Part shown: piece after piece, positions 6,211 through 13,073 of the stretch
Layout of the letters: every line of letters begins with the position of its first letter
Position numbering within the stretch: the first letter of the stretch is position 1
Assembly (NCBI GenBank): GCA_049454855.1
Contig: JBMUAQ010000008.1
Location: 1-32,507, forward strand
Reading direction: 5' to 3'
Length of the DNA: 32,507 nucleotides
Source: UBA2093 sp049454855
Lineage (GTDB): Bacteria > Actinomycetota > Acidimicrobiia > Acidimicrobiales > Ilumatobacteraceae
Translations under genes and position numbers: made by a program
Notes under the pieces: model-generated
Databases searched by the model: none
What the model was told of the DNA's origin: nothing
The model's input: only the letters and a program-made list of their open reading frames with translations

Positions 6211-6721
6211 CTCGTCGCATCTCCCGCGAGAACCGCTCTGCCTTGGCGACGTAGGCGCGCGCACCCATCTCGATGTCAGCCCGCCTCGCCCGGCCCTCCT
6301 TGATCACCGCGGGGGCACCCACAGCCAGGGCGTCCGGGGGAACCTGCATGCCGTTCAGCACCACGGAGTTCGCCGCAACGATGGCGCCCTCGCCCACCAC
6401 GACGTTGTGCAGGACAACCGCCCCGGACGACACCTGGCTCGAGTTTTCCAGCCTGCATCCCTCCAGGTGGGCGATGTGCCCCACCACGCAGTCGTCGCCG
6501 ACGATGGTCGGGGTGAACGGGGTGGTGTGCACGACGGTGCCGTCCTGGATGCTCGAGCGTTCGCCGACCGTGATGTACCCGTCGTCGCCCCTCAGGACGG
6601 CGCCCGGCCAGACGCTGCTGTTCGCACCGATCGTGACATCTCCGATGACCACGGCGTCCGGGTGGACAAAAGCATCGGGATGGATGACGGGCGACTTGTC
6701 CCCGAGTGCGTAGATCGGCAT
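6203..6721 (-). CDS. Gamma-class carbonic anhydrase-like, left-handed beta-helix protein
   Basis: A 172-residue hexapeptide-repeat protein of the gamma carbonic anhydrase/YrdA-CaiE group. The repeats run through VTIGANSSVWPGAVLRGDDG, SSIQDGTVVH and VVVGEGAIVAANSVVLNG. Two zinc-ligand positions are visible, His65 (DGTVVH) and His82 (VGH). The usual third ligand in GHxxxxHGC is Glu87 here (GHIAHLEGC), with a His at 85; the LEGC variant is, to my memory, common in actinobacterial homologues. It may therefore bind metal differently or lack hydratase activity. ATG 6721 is supported by TACGGT exactly 6 nt upstream. It overlaps prmA by 8 bases. Confidence 0.85.
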   Translation of the reverse strand: MPIYALGDKSPVIHPDAFVHPDAVVIGDVTIGANSSVWPGAVLRGDDGYITVGERSSIQDGTVVHTTPFTPTIVGDDCVVGHIAHLEGCRLENSSQVSSGAVVLHNVVVGEGAIVAANSVVLNGMQVPPDALAVGAPAVIKEGRARRADIEMGARAYVAKAERFSREMRRVD

Positions 6722-6727
6722 CCCCGA

Positions 6728-6733
6728 ACCGTA
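6728..6733 (-). promoter_or_regulatory. Leaderless-type -10 box (TACGGT, 6 nt before ATG)
   Basis: Minus-strand TACGGT, then TCGGGG, then the ATG of the gamma carbonic anhydrase-like gene. It decides the start at 6721 over a reading that would begin at 6820. Confidence 0.55.
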
Positions 6734-6807
6734 CCAAGCCCTTCCCCACCGGGCGCCCGTCGGCGGAGTTCGGGAACCGGGAAAGCGTGGCAGCCCCGAA
6801 TGTTCGC

Positions 6808-6813
6808 TACCGT
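6808..6813 (+). promoter_or_regulatory. Near-leaderless -10 box (TACCGT, 9 nt before ATG)
   Basis: TACCGT directly precedes an in-frame ATG at 6814 and lies 9 nt before ATG 6823. If transcription starts 6-8 nt downstream, the transcript would carry only ATG 6823, with a leader of 1-3 nt. Confidence 0.45.
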
Positions 6814-6822
6814 ATGGCACTT

Positions 6823-8256
6823 ATGTCACGGCGGATCGACATCGAACTCACGAGCAAGCGCGAGGACGGTTCGTGGACCTGGCGTGCGGCCGGGGCACGC
6901 GAGCCGAAGGGAATCGTCGACAACGATCTCGTGCCGGCCGGCTCGAACGTTCGTGACACCCTGCGCGCAGAGGTCGAGACCGATCTCGACGGCACCCGGG
7001 TTCTCTCCATCCAGCTGCCCAAGCAGAAGACCGCACGTACCGGACTGCTCGAACTGCTCCCCAGCGAGAAGCCGTTCGAGCCCGTCGTGCAGACCGCTGC
7101 GAAGCGCGGCAAGGGCCGTGACGGCGACCGACCGCGACGTGAACGCAGCGGCCCGCGCGGTGAGCGACGCGACGGCAGGCGTGGTGACGGTGAGCGAGGG
7201 GGCGCCGACCGCAAGGGCGGTGACAGGGGGTCGCGTCGTCCGAGGTTCGAGGCGCCGCCCGAGTTGCCGCAGCGTCCCAAGCCCAAGCGCATCAAGCCGT
7301 CGCGCGCGCGTCGGGACGCCGTTCTCGCCGAACTCCCCGAGGCGCACCGTGCGATCGCGGAGAAGGTTCTCGACGGGGGCATCCCCGCGGTACGGGCCGC
7401 CATCGACGAGCAGAACAAGAGCGCTGTTGCCGCCGGTCGGGACAAGATTGACGGAACAGGCCTCGTGCAGCTGGCCGAGAACCTGCTGCCCCGCCTGCGG
7501 GTCGCCGACTGGCTCGACCGCGCCGAGGCAGCACAGAGGATCGTCTCAGAGGTCGACCTCCGTGACCTCCGTGCCATCGTCATCGGTGCGAACGATCCCG
7601 CCATCGTGCGCGACGAGACGACGCGCGAGCTTGCCGATGCCCTGAAGACGGCTCTCACCACCCGCCTCGAGGAGGAGACCAAGCTCTGGCTCGATGACAT
7701 CAAGGCAGCAACCGACATCGGACGTGTTGCCCGCGCCCTGCGCATGTCCTCGCAGCCGCCGAAGGCCGGGGTGCCGTTCCCGCAGTCACTCGCCGCGCAA
7801 CTGGGCGCCAAGACCACCGAGGCACTCACCATCGACGCGCCGGCGGAGCGCTGGATCGTCATTCTCGAGGCTGCGGCGTTTTCCCCCGTCCGCACACTGG
7901 TGAAGCCCACGGCACCCAGCTCCGAGGTCTCCGCCGAACTCACGAAAACCGTGATGAGGCTCGCCCCCCTCATGCCCCAGGTTGCTGCCATCTACGGGGT
8001 GCAGGTGGAACCAGGCGCACCGATGCCGAAGCCCCTGCGTGCACCGCGGCCGGACAAGAACGCCAGGAAGCCCGGCAAGGGTCGCCCCGGCGCCCCCGCG
8101 GGGCCGCGTGGACGCGACTCCGACCGCAAGCCGGGCCGTGCTGGTGCTGCGGCCGCACCGGCACACGCCGCACATTCACCCGCCGAAGTCAGCGAGGCAC
8201 CGGCAGAAGTCGCCGAGGCACCTGCCGCACAGGAGACAACTTCCTCCGACGAATGA
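6823..8256 (+). CDS. Unrecognised protein: N-terminal beta domain, Arg/Gly-rich linker, helical domain, Ala/Pro-rich tail
   Basis: I do not recognise this 477-residue protein. Residues 1-90 look like a small mixed domain (SRRIDIELTSKREDGSWTWR, VRDTLRAEVETDLDGTRVLS, LPKQKTARTGLLELLPSEKP). Residues about 98-170 are a highly basic, low-complexity Arg/Gly/Asp segment (repeated RGER, RRDGR, RKGGDRGSR). Residues about 165-400 are helical and charged (LPEAHRAIAEKVLDGGIPAV, LLPRLRVADWLDRAEAAQ, LDDIKAATDIGRVARALRM). From about 410 the tail is Lys/Arg/Pro rich and then Ala/Glu rich. No enzyme motif and no membrane segment are seen. The RG-rich linker suggests RNA or ribosome association, by inference only. 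ATG 6823 is preferred from the TACCGT box. Confidence 0.75.
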   Translation: MSRRIDIELTSKREDGSWTWRAAGAREPKGIVDNDLVPAGSNVRDTLRAEVETDLDGTRVLSIQLPKQKTARTGLLELLPSEKPFEPVVQTAAKRGKGRDGDRPRRERSGPRGERRDGRRGDGERGGADRKGGDRGSRRPRFEAPPELPQRPKPKRIKPSRARRDAVLAELPEAHRAIAEKVLDGGIPAVRAAIDEQNKSAVAAGRDKIDGTGLVQLAENLLPRLRVADWLDRAEAAQRIVSEVDLRDLRAIVIGANDPAIVRDETTRELADALKTALTTRLEEETKLWLDDIKAATDIGRVARALRMSSQPPKAGVPFPQSLAAQLGAKTTEALTIDAPAERWIVILEAAAFSPVRTLVKPTAPSSEVSAELTKTVMRLAPLMPQVAAIYGVQVEPGAPMPKPLRAPRPDKNARKPGKGRPGAPAGPRGRDSDRKPGRAGAAAAPAHAAHSPAEVSEAPAEVAEAPAAQETTSSDE

Positions 8257-8287
8257 GGCGGCTGGTCCCCGGCCGCCCGCCCGGGAC

Positions 8288-8293
8288 TACGGT
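8288..8293 (+). promoter_or_regulatory. Leaderless-type -10 box (TACGGT, 6 nt before ATG)
   Basis: TACGGT, then GACCCC, then ATG 8300 of the enoyl-CoA hydratase gene. The same hexamer occurs before the carbonic anhydrase and SCO6745-like genes. Confidence 0.55.
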
Positions 8294-8299
8294 GACCCC

Positions 8300-9085
8300 A
8301 TGGGAGATTTCGTCAAGTACGAGGTGCGCGGGAACGTCGCATTGATCACGCTGAACCGACCTGAGGCGCGAAATGCCGTCAACGGGGACCTCGCGTCCGA
8401 CATGGAGGCCGTGCTCGACAGGTTCGAGAACGAGGACGGAGTGTGGGTCGGCGTCCTGACAGCGAACACCGAGGGGCAGGCCAACCCTGTCTTCTGCGCG
8501 GGGGCGGACCTCAAGGCCATCAACTCGGGCCAGGGTGCCGGCCTCAGCACCAAGCGCGGTGGTTTCGGTGGATTCGTGTACCGCGAGCGGAAGAAGCCGG
8601 TGATTGCGGCAATCGACGGACTCGCCACCGCCGGCGGGTGCGAGATTGCCCTCGCGTCGGACATGATCGTCGCCTCGACGCGGTCGGCGTTCGGCCTCGC
8701 GGAGGTGAAGCGCAACCTCATCGCCGCTGCCGGCGGCCTCTTCAGACTGCCCCGTGCGATCGGCAAGGCCCCCGCCATGGAGATCATCCTCACCGGTGAG
8801 CCGCTTGGTGCACAGCGTGCCTATGAGCTCGGCCTGGTCAACAAGGTCGTCGAACCTGCCGACGTGCTTTCCGAGGCTCTCGCCATGGCGGGGAAGATCG
8901 CGTCGGCCGCTCCCCTCGCGGTGCAGGCCAGTCGCCGCGTCGTGCTCGCGTCCGCCGACAAGGACGAGGACGAGCTGAAGAAGATGAGCAACTCCGAGAT
9001 TGCCGCAGTGATGAACTCCGAGGACACGAAGGAAGGACTGACCGCTTTCATCGAGAAGCGTGCCCCGAACTGGAAGGGTCGCTAG
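8300..9085 (+). CDS. Enoyl-CoA hydratase/isomerase (crotonase family)
   Basis: A 261-residue crotonase-fold protein, probably hydrating trans-2-enoyl-CoA in fatty acid or related acyl-CoA breakdown. It shows ALITLNRPEARNAVNGDL near the start, CAGADLKAI (66-74) forming the first oxyanion-hole strand, and DGLATAGGCEIALASDM (106-122) with Glu115 in the position of hydratase Glu144. FGLAEVKRNLIAAAGGLFRL places Glu135 at the second catalytic Glu position. The C-terminal helical trimerisation segment ends ERAxxW-like at KRAPNW. ATG 8300 is fixed by TACGGT 6 nt upstream. Substrate specificity is unknown. Its TAG stop shares a CTAG with the convergent acetyltransferase gene. Confidence 0.9.
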   Translation: MGDFVKYEVRGNVALITLNRPEARNAVNGDLASDMEAVLDRFENEDGVWVGVLTANTEGQANPVFCAGADLKAINSGQGAGLSTKRGGFGGFVYRERKKPVIAAIDGLATAGGCEIALASDMIVASTRSAFGLAEVKRNLIAAAGGLFRLPRAIGKAPAMEIILTGEPLGAQRAYELGLVNKVVEPADVLSEALAMAGKIASAAPLAVQASRRVVLASADKDEDELKKMSNSEIAAVMNSEDTKEGLTAFIEKRAPNWKGR

Positions 9086-9483
9086 CCGAGTCTTCGTTCC
9101 ACCAGGATCTCGCGCGCCACGAGCCCGTTGCGCTCGAACAGGTTCTTCATGCTCCGGTCGCCGGGAAGGGCAGAGCCCCCGACGCTGTGCGCCCCGCAGC
9201 GCGCGGCCTCCTCGAGAGCCGCTGCCATCAAGGCGTCACCGACACCGACACCGCGCGCCCAGGGCTCCACGAACACGTGCACGATGTTCAGGGTCGTCCC
9301 GACCGCCGTCCATCCGAGCGTCGCGCATGGCTCGCCATCAATCTCGCCAACGAGGCAGCGGTCGGGCCGCGACTGAGGATCGCGACGACCCCTGTGCGAC
9401 GACTGTTCCTCCGCGCCACGCTCCACATGCCGCACAACCAGACCCGCATCGTCCGCGGTGGCCTCACGGACAGTGATGGTCAC
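9082..9483 (-). CDS. GNAT family N-acetyltransferase
   Basis: A 133-residue single GNAT domain. It begins ITVREATADDAGLVVRHVER, the usual strand-helix opening, has a central antiparallel part (LVGEIDGEPCATLGW, LNIVHVFVEPWARGVGVGDA) in which RGVGVGDALM is the acetyl-CoA pyrophosphate-binding Q/R-x-x-G-x-G/A loop, and ends with FERNGLVAREILVERRL, the typical last-helix and strand. The substrate is unknown. GTG 9483 overlaps the stop of the small upstream gene as GTGA, so it is translationally coupled and belongs to the operon led by the acidic protein. Its stop and that of the convergent enoyl-CoA hydratase overlap in CTAG. Confidence 0.87.
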   Translation of the reverse strand: MTITVREATADDAGLVVRHVERGAEEQSSHRGRRDPQSRPDRCLVGEIDGEPCATLGWTAVGTTLNIVHVFVEPWARGVGVGDALMAAALEEAARCGAHSVGGSALPGDRSMKNLFERNGLVAREILVERRLG

Positions 9484-9674
9484 GACTTCTCGTTCTTCCG
9501 GCGCAGCCCGAGGCGAGCGGCCGCCTCCTTCGAGCCGTAGCGAACGGTCATCTCACCCACCATCCGCGCCCCGGGGGCCTGTCGCCGGAGACTTCCCACG
9601 GTCCGCAGAACCCAGCGCCCTCCGGCCCGTGCCGGAGCGGTGCACAGATCGATCAGCGGACGAACACCGGACAC
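9480..9674 (-). CDS. Small basic protein, 64 residues
   Basis: A short protein I do not recognise. It is Arg/Lys rich (RPLIDL, RAGGRWVLRTVGSLRRQAPG, VRYGSKEAAARLGLRRKNEK) with one Cys and no membrane segment. Support for a real gene comes from context: GGGAG (9682-9686) lies 7 nt before GTG 9674, the start overlaps the upstream acidic gene by 22 bases, and the stop overlaps the GNAT start as GTGA. Without it there would be an unusual 169-base hole in a tightly packed operon. The charge contrast with the acidic neighbour suggests the two products may bind each other, by inference only. Confidence 0.6.
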   Translation of the reverse strand: MSGVRPLIDLCTAPARAGGRWVLRTVGSLRRQAPGARMVGEMTVRYGSKEAAARLGLRRKNEKS

Positions 9675-10096
9675 GCGTCGTCTCCCACCGGGCAGTTCGG
9701 CGCCCCCTGGCGCACCAACAGGAAACAACTCGGGCAGAGGACCTCGTCTGCCCGCTTGGGCTGGAGCGAGTCGTCTGCGTTGCTGCGGTCCTCGGTCTCG
9801 GGTTGCTCCTCGTCCTCGGCCGCGGGGTCCTCGCTGGCCAAGCGGTCCTTCAGGATCTTGTCGAGGTCGGCCTCCACGTCATCCGGGGTCAGGAGCTCCT
9901 CGTCCTCGTCCTCCTCGTCGCCGGACTTGCGGGACACCACCTTCCCGGACGCCCCCGTGTCGTCTCCGTCCCCATCGCCTCCGAGCTCGTCGTCGAAGTC
10001 CTCGTCGATCTCCAGGTCCTCATCGAGTGCAAGCTCGGGGTCCTCCTCGATCTCGAGGTCCTCGATCTCCTCTGGGTCGATGTCTTCATCCGCCAC
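9653..10096 (-). CDS. Highly acidic protein with C-terminal zinc-ribbon-like motif
   Basis: A 147-residue protein. Residues 1-110 are almost entirely Asp/Glu-rich low complexity (for example EDLEIEEDPELALDEDLEID) with one more ordered stretch, LLTPDDVEADLDKILKDRLA (69-88). The C-terminus has four Cys as C121-x2-C124-x10-C135-x6-C142 (VLCPSCFLLVRQ, then NCPVGDDACPVF). The CxSCFL part recalls the actinobacterial DUF4193 group, but the spacing of the second pair differs, so I do not assign it firmly. GTG 10096 is chosen: GGGAGG (10102-10107) lies 5 nt upstream, and a TAGTAT box at 10126-10131 gives a short leader. First gene of a three-gene operon. Confidence 0.75.
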   Translation of the reverse strand: MADEDIDPEEIEDLEIEEDPELALDEDLEIDEDFDDELGGDGDGDDTGASGKVVSRKSGDEEDEDEELLTPDDVEADLDKILKDRLASEDPAAEDEEQPETEDRSNADDSLQPKRADEVLCPSCFLLVRQGAPNCPVGDDACPVFVR

Positions 10097-10101
10097 GAAA
10101 G

Positions 10102-10131
10102 CCTCCCGCGGTCCGTCGGGCGGCGATACTA
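10102..10131 (-). promoter_or_regulatory. Promoter -10 box and Shine-Dalgarno of the acidic-protein operon
   Basis: Minus-strand TAGTAT at 10126-10131 would give a transcript starting near 10119, with a leader of about 23 nt. GGGAGG at 10102-10107 lies 5 nt before the GTG at 10096. This strong ribosome binding site contrasts with the leaderless starts of most neighbours. Confidence 0.55.
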
Positions 10132-10179
10132 CGCACAATCCGCGCGGTGCACACGAATGGTCGGTCCCGGACACTCACG

Positions 10180-10195
10180 GGTGACGGGCGTCACC
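10180..10195. repeat. 16-bp inverted repeat GGTGACG-N2-CGTCACC
   Basis: Seven-base arms separated by GG. It overlaps the stop codon of the ThyX-like gene and lies about 50 bp upstream of the acidic-operon -10 box. The 2-base centre is too short for a good hairpin loop and there is no T-tract, so a protein-binding operator is more likely than a terminator. Confidence 0.45.
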
Positions 10196-11801
10196 TCCTT
10201 GAGGGCGATGTGCGCTTGCGCTCTGCTGCCCTCTCGGATGCCAGGCGCTCCAGCTCCGGCGCCTCGGTGGTCATGTGGGTCATCGTTGCGGCAAGTGCAC
10301 GGTGCCCGGCCACCTCGGCTATCTGTCGGTGCATCTCGAGTGCCACCCGTCGGTACGACGGGTGACCCTGTGGGCTGCTGCGCAACTCGAGCATGTGCAT
10401 CGCCTCCCGCGCGTTGAACTGCATCACGTACCTGATCCTGTACGCCATGGAGACTGCGTACGAGGCCTGCTGGGGATGGTCGGCCACCAGGAGCTCGTAG
10501 AGGTCGCTGCTCCTCTGCATGACCTCGTCGAACTCCCCCGCCAGCCCTGCGGCATCCAGGAGATCGGGGCGGCCGTAGCCGTGGTACGGAGTGAGCGGCT
10601 GCCACTCGATGGTGAGCAACCTGTGACGTTGCAGGTCGCGGAAGGCCCCGTAGTCACTCAACACGTCGAAGCGGTAGTCGGTGCGCTCGAATGCGCGTCC
10701 CGGCCTGTGGCGGCGGTTCTCCCGTTCGCCCACGTATGCCCTGAGCACCTCGAGACGGCGCTCGACGGACATCCTCTCGACGCGTGCAAGCACCTGTGAC
10801 TCCGGGAGGTGCGAGTGCGGGTACAGGGCGGCCGCGACCACCTTCGTCTCGCCGTCGGGGTCGAAGTCGACCAGGCGGACCTCGTCGACCTCCTCGGCAA
10901 TCGTGTCACCGAGGAAGTCCTCCGCGAGCTCCGCAGTGTCCGCAGCGGTGGCCGAGAGGTACTCGGACCATTTCCCACCCCTGTCGGGCATGTCGACACG
11001 CTTCAGGAAACTCGGGACCACCTTGCGCAGCTCCACGAGCATGAGGTCGGCGTAGTGGCGCGCCTCCGGCAGCGGATGCGCACGCATGCGCAGCAGGAGG
11101 TTCTCGAATGCCTGTCCGCTCCCGTAGATCCCGAGGTTCGACAGCGAGGCAGCCGGGAGAGCCCCGCGGGTGGCATCGAGGGCCTTGGCCCGTGTCGCCT
11201 GCCGCCACACGAAGTCACTGTCGCCCTTCTGTTTAGGCACCGTTGCCCGCACGTGCTCGGTGACCTTCTCCGTCAGACTGCTGTAGGAGTCGAACATCCG
11301 GTCGAGGTCGCCGACATAGCGCGTCCCGTGTCGGCCGGCCACGAGGTCGGGGTCGCGGTAGTAGCGGTACCTGCCCCCGAGACGCTCGTCGTAGGCGATG
11401 TACCGGGTGCTCTGCTCCAGGTAGCTCATCAACCGGCCCCACTCGAGAACCTTGGTGAGGATGTTCGAGGCCTGTTCGCACGCGAGGTGCACCCCGCCCA
11501 GCTGGGCCACCGAGTCGTCGCCGTACTCGAAGAAAACCTTCTCGTAGAGGGTCTCGGCCCTGTCGAGGCCGATCGTGGCGTCCATGGCCTCGTCGCCGGT
11601 GATGTCGAGGTCACTCACGAACTCATCGAGGAAAAGCCGGCGGAGACTCTTGGCCGACCTGCTGTACCGCGCGAACAACGCGCCCTTCACGACCTCGGGC
11701 AGGTTCACCAGGGCGAACACGGGAAGATCGAGATTCGTGAAGTAGTGCCTGAGGATGTCCGCTTCCTGCTCGGTGAAGGACTCCGGCACGTACACGGTCA
11801 C
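10191..11801 (-). CDS. Long two-domain ThyX-like (FAD-dependent thymidylate synthase family) protein
   Basis: A 536-residue protein, about twice the usual ThyX length of 220-250. The first half has YGDDSVAQLGGVHLACEQAS (93-112), matching the ThyX helix that leads into the active site, and YLEQSTRYIAY (127-137), which resembles the NExSxRY end of the ThyX motif, but lacks the RHR part. The second half has FRDLQRHRLLTIEWQPLTP (387-405), which keeps RHR but not the following S-x-N-E-x-S-x-R. The canonical RHRxxSxNExSxR motif is thus divided between the halves. It could be a duplicated ThyX with a composite active site, or a non-synthase paralogue. GTG 11801 is fixed by TAGCAT 6 nt upstream. Confidence 0.8.
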   Translation of the reverse strand: MTVYVPESFTEQEADILRHYFTNLDLPVFALVNLPEVVKGALFARYSRSAKSLRRLFLDEFVSDLDITGDEAMDATIGLDRAETLYEKVFFEYGDDSVAQLGGVHLACEQASNILTKVLEWGRLMSYLEQSTRYIAYDERLGGRYRYYRDPDLVAGRHGTRYVGDLDRMFDSYSSLTEKVTEHVRATVPKQKGDSDFVWRQATRAKALDATRGALPAASLSNLGIYGSGQAFENLLLRMRAHPLPEARHYADLMLVELRKVVPSFLKRVDMPDRGGKWSEYLSATAADTAELAEDFLGDTIAEEVDEVRLVDFDPDGETKVVAAALYPHSHLPESQVLARVERMSVERRLEVLRAYVGERENRRHRPGRAFERTDYRFDVLSDYGAFRDLQRHRLLTIEWQPLTPYHGYGRPDLLDAAGLAGEFDEVMQRSSDLYELLVADHPQQASYAVSMAYRIRYVMQFNAREAMHMLELRSSPQGHPSYRRVALEMHRQIAEVAGHRALAATMTHMTTEAPELERLASERAAERKRTSPSRR

Positions 11802-11807
11802 GGACCG

Positions 11808-11813
11808 ATGCTA
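11808..11813 (-). promoter_or_regulatory. Leaderless-type -10 box (TAGCAT, 6 nt before GTG)
   Basis: Minus-strand TAGCAT, then CGGTCC, then GTG 11801 of the ThyX-like gene. No Shine-Dalgarno is present. Confidence 0.55.
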
Positions 11814-11861
11814 CGAGACGGGGCGTCCCGGGACCGTGACCCCGGACGACCGCTGAGGCCG

Positions 11862-13073
11862 TCAGAGAACGTTCCGGCTGGGGTCGGCCCGCAAGAAATC
11901 GTCGCGCACAGCCTCCCTGAGGCGCTCCGACACCCAGAAATCGATAGCAGTGAAGGCCATCGCCACGGCACCGTCTACAACCGCCCGGTCGGCCGCCTCC
12001 GAGCGCGCGTGCCGTGCGAACTCTGCCGTGTGAATCGCGGTGCCGCGCGGCGCGCACGCAACCATCGGGTGGATGGTGGGCACGAGGTGGCTCACATTGC
12101 CCATGTCGGTGCTGCCCACCACGCGATGGCTTCCGGTGCCGGGGCTCGTCACGGCGCGACCGAGCATGCCGGCGTTGGTCACGTACGCCGCCGCGAGGTG
12201 TTCGTTCGTCACGAGGTCGGCATACGGATCACCCACCCACCGGTGGCCGAAGCCGCAGCCGCACGCATCGGCGCCCGCCGACAGTGATGCAAGGACCCGT
12301 GTCTTCAGCGCGTCGAGGGAGTCGATGTCGTCCGAGCGCACGTACCACTCGGAGCTTGCCCTTGAGGGGACGATGTTCGGCTTCACGCCGGCCTCGAGGA
12401 AGATGCCGTGGACCCTCTCGGTGGGTCTGATGTGCTGTCGGAGCGCTGCCACCCCCATGTACCCGAGGACCGCCGCATCCAGCGCGTTGCGGCCCATGTG
12501 GGGAGCGGCAGCAGCGTGGGCCTCGAGTCCGTGGTACTCGACCACCAGCTGCTGCAGGGCGATCGCATCGATCGCGGTGAGGTCGGCGTCGGCCGAATGC
12601 ACCATCATCGCAGCATCGACGCCGTCGAGGGCACCGGCCCGGGCCATCACGATCTTGCCGCCGCCACCCTCCTCTGCCGGGGTGCCGAGCCAACGCAGAC
12701 GGCCGCCACAATCCGCCGCGACAGCGGCCAGTCCGACCGCGGCCCCCAGACCGGCCGCAGCAATCACATTGTGTCCGCAGGCATGACCGATGCCCGGCAG
12801 TGCGTCGTACTCGGACATCACGCACACCGTCGGCCCCGAGCCCGCCTCTGCCACGAAACCGGTGGGCACCCCGTACGCACCGAGTTCGGCGGCCAGCCCG
12901 AGTTCCGTCGATGTTCGCACCAGGAGCTCCGACGCAAAGTGCTCCTCGAAGTTCAGCTCGGGCCTGGCGTGGATCTCGTGGCTCACCTCCACCAGGCGGC
13001 CGGCAGCCGACTCGATCGCCGCACGCGCAGCAGACTTCAGCTTCGCAACGTCCGCATCGCCCAGTTCACCCAT
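11862..13073 (-). CDS. M20 family metallo-amidohydrolase
   Basis: A 403-residue zinc-dependent amidohydrolase of the M20D group (relatives of aminobenzoyl-glutamate hydrolase and N-acyl amino acid deacylases). EVSHEIHARPELNFEEHFAS opens the catalytic domain; SEYDALPGIGHACGHNVIAA supplies the Cys/His metal region, and WLGTPAEEGGGGKIVMARAG carries the catalytic and ligand Glu pair. The central part (VEYHGLEAHAAAAPHMGRNA) is the dimerisation domain with its conserved His, and STDMGNVSHLVPTIHPMVAC closes the active site. No signal peptide, so cytosolic. ATG 13073 overlaps the alcohol dehydrogenase stop by 8 bases and is therefore coupled to it. The true substrate is unknown. Confidence 0.88.
   Translation of the reverse strand: MGELGDADVAKLKSAARAAIESAAGRLVEVSHEIHARPELNFEEHFASELLVRTSTELGLAAELGAYGVPTGFVAEAGSGPTVCVMSEYDALPGIGHACGHNVIAAAGLGAAVGLAAVAADCGGRLRWLGTPAEEGGGGKIVMARAGALDGVDAAMMVHSADADLTAIDAIALQQLVVEYHGLEAHAAAAPHMGRNALDAAVLGYMGVAALRQHIRPTERVHGIFLEAGVKPNIVPSRASSEWYVRSDDIDSLDALKTRVLASLSAGADACGCGFGHRWVGDPYADLVTNEHLAAAYVTNAGMLGRAVTSPGTGSHRVVGSTDMGNVSHLVPTIHPMVACAPRGTAIHTAEFARHARSEAADRAVVDGAVAMAFTAIDFWVSERLREAVRDDFLRADPSRNVL

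Noticed and set aside
9480..9728. Longer start (9728) for the 64-residue basic protein
   Set aside because: The extra residues would overlap further into the acidic gene and lack a ribosome binding site. GTG 9674 has GGGAG 7 nt upstream.
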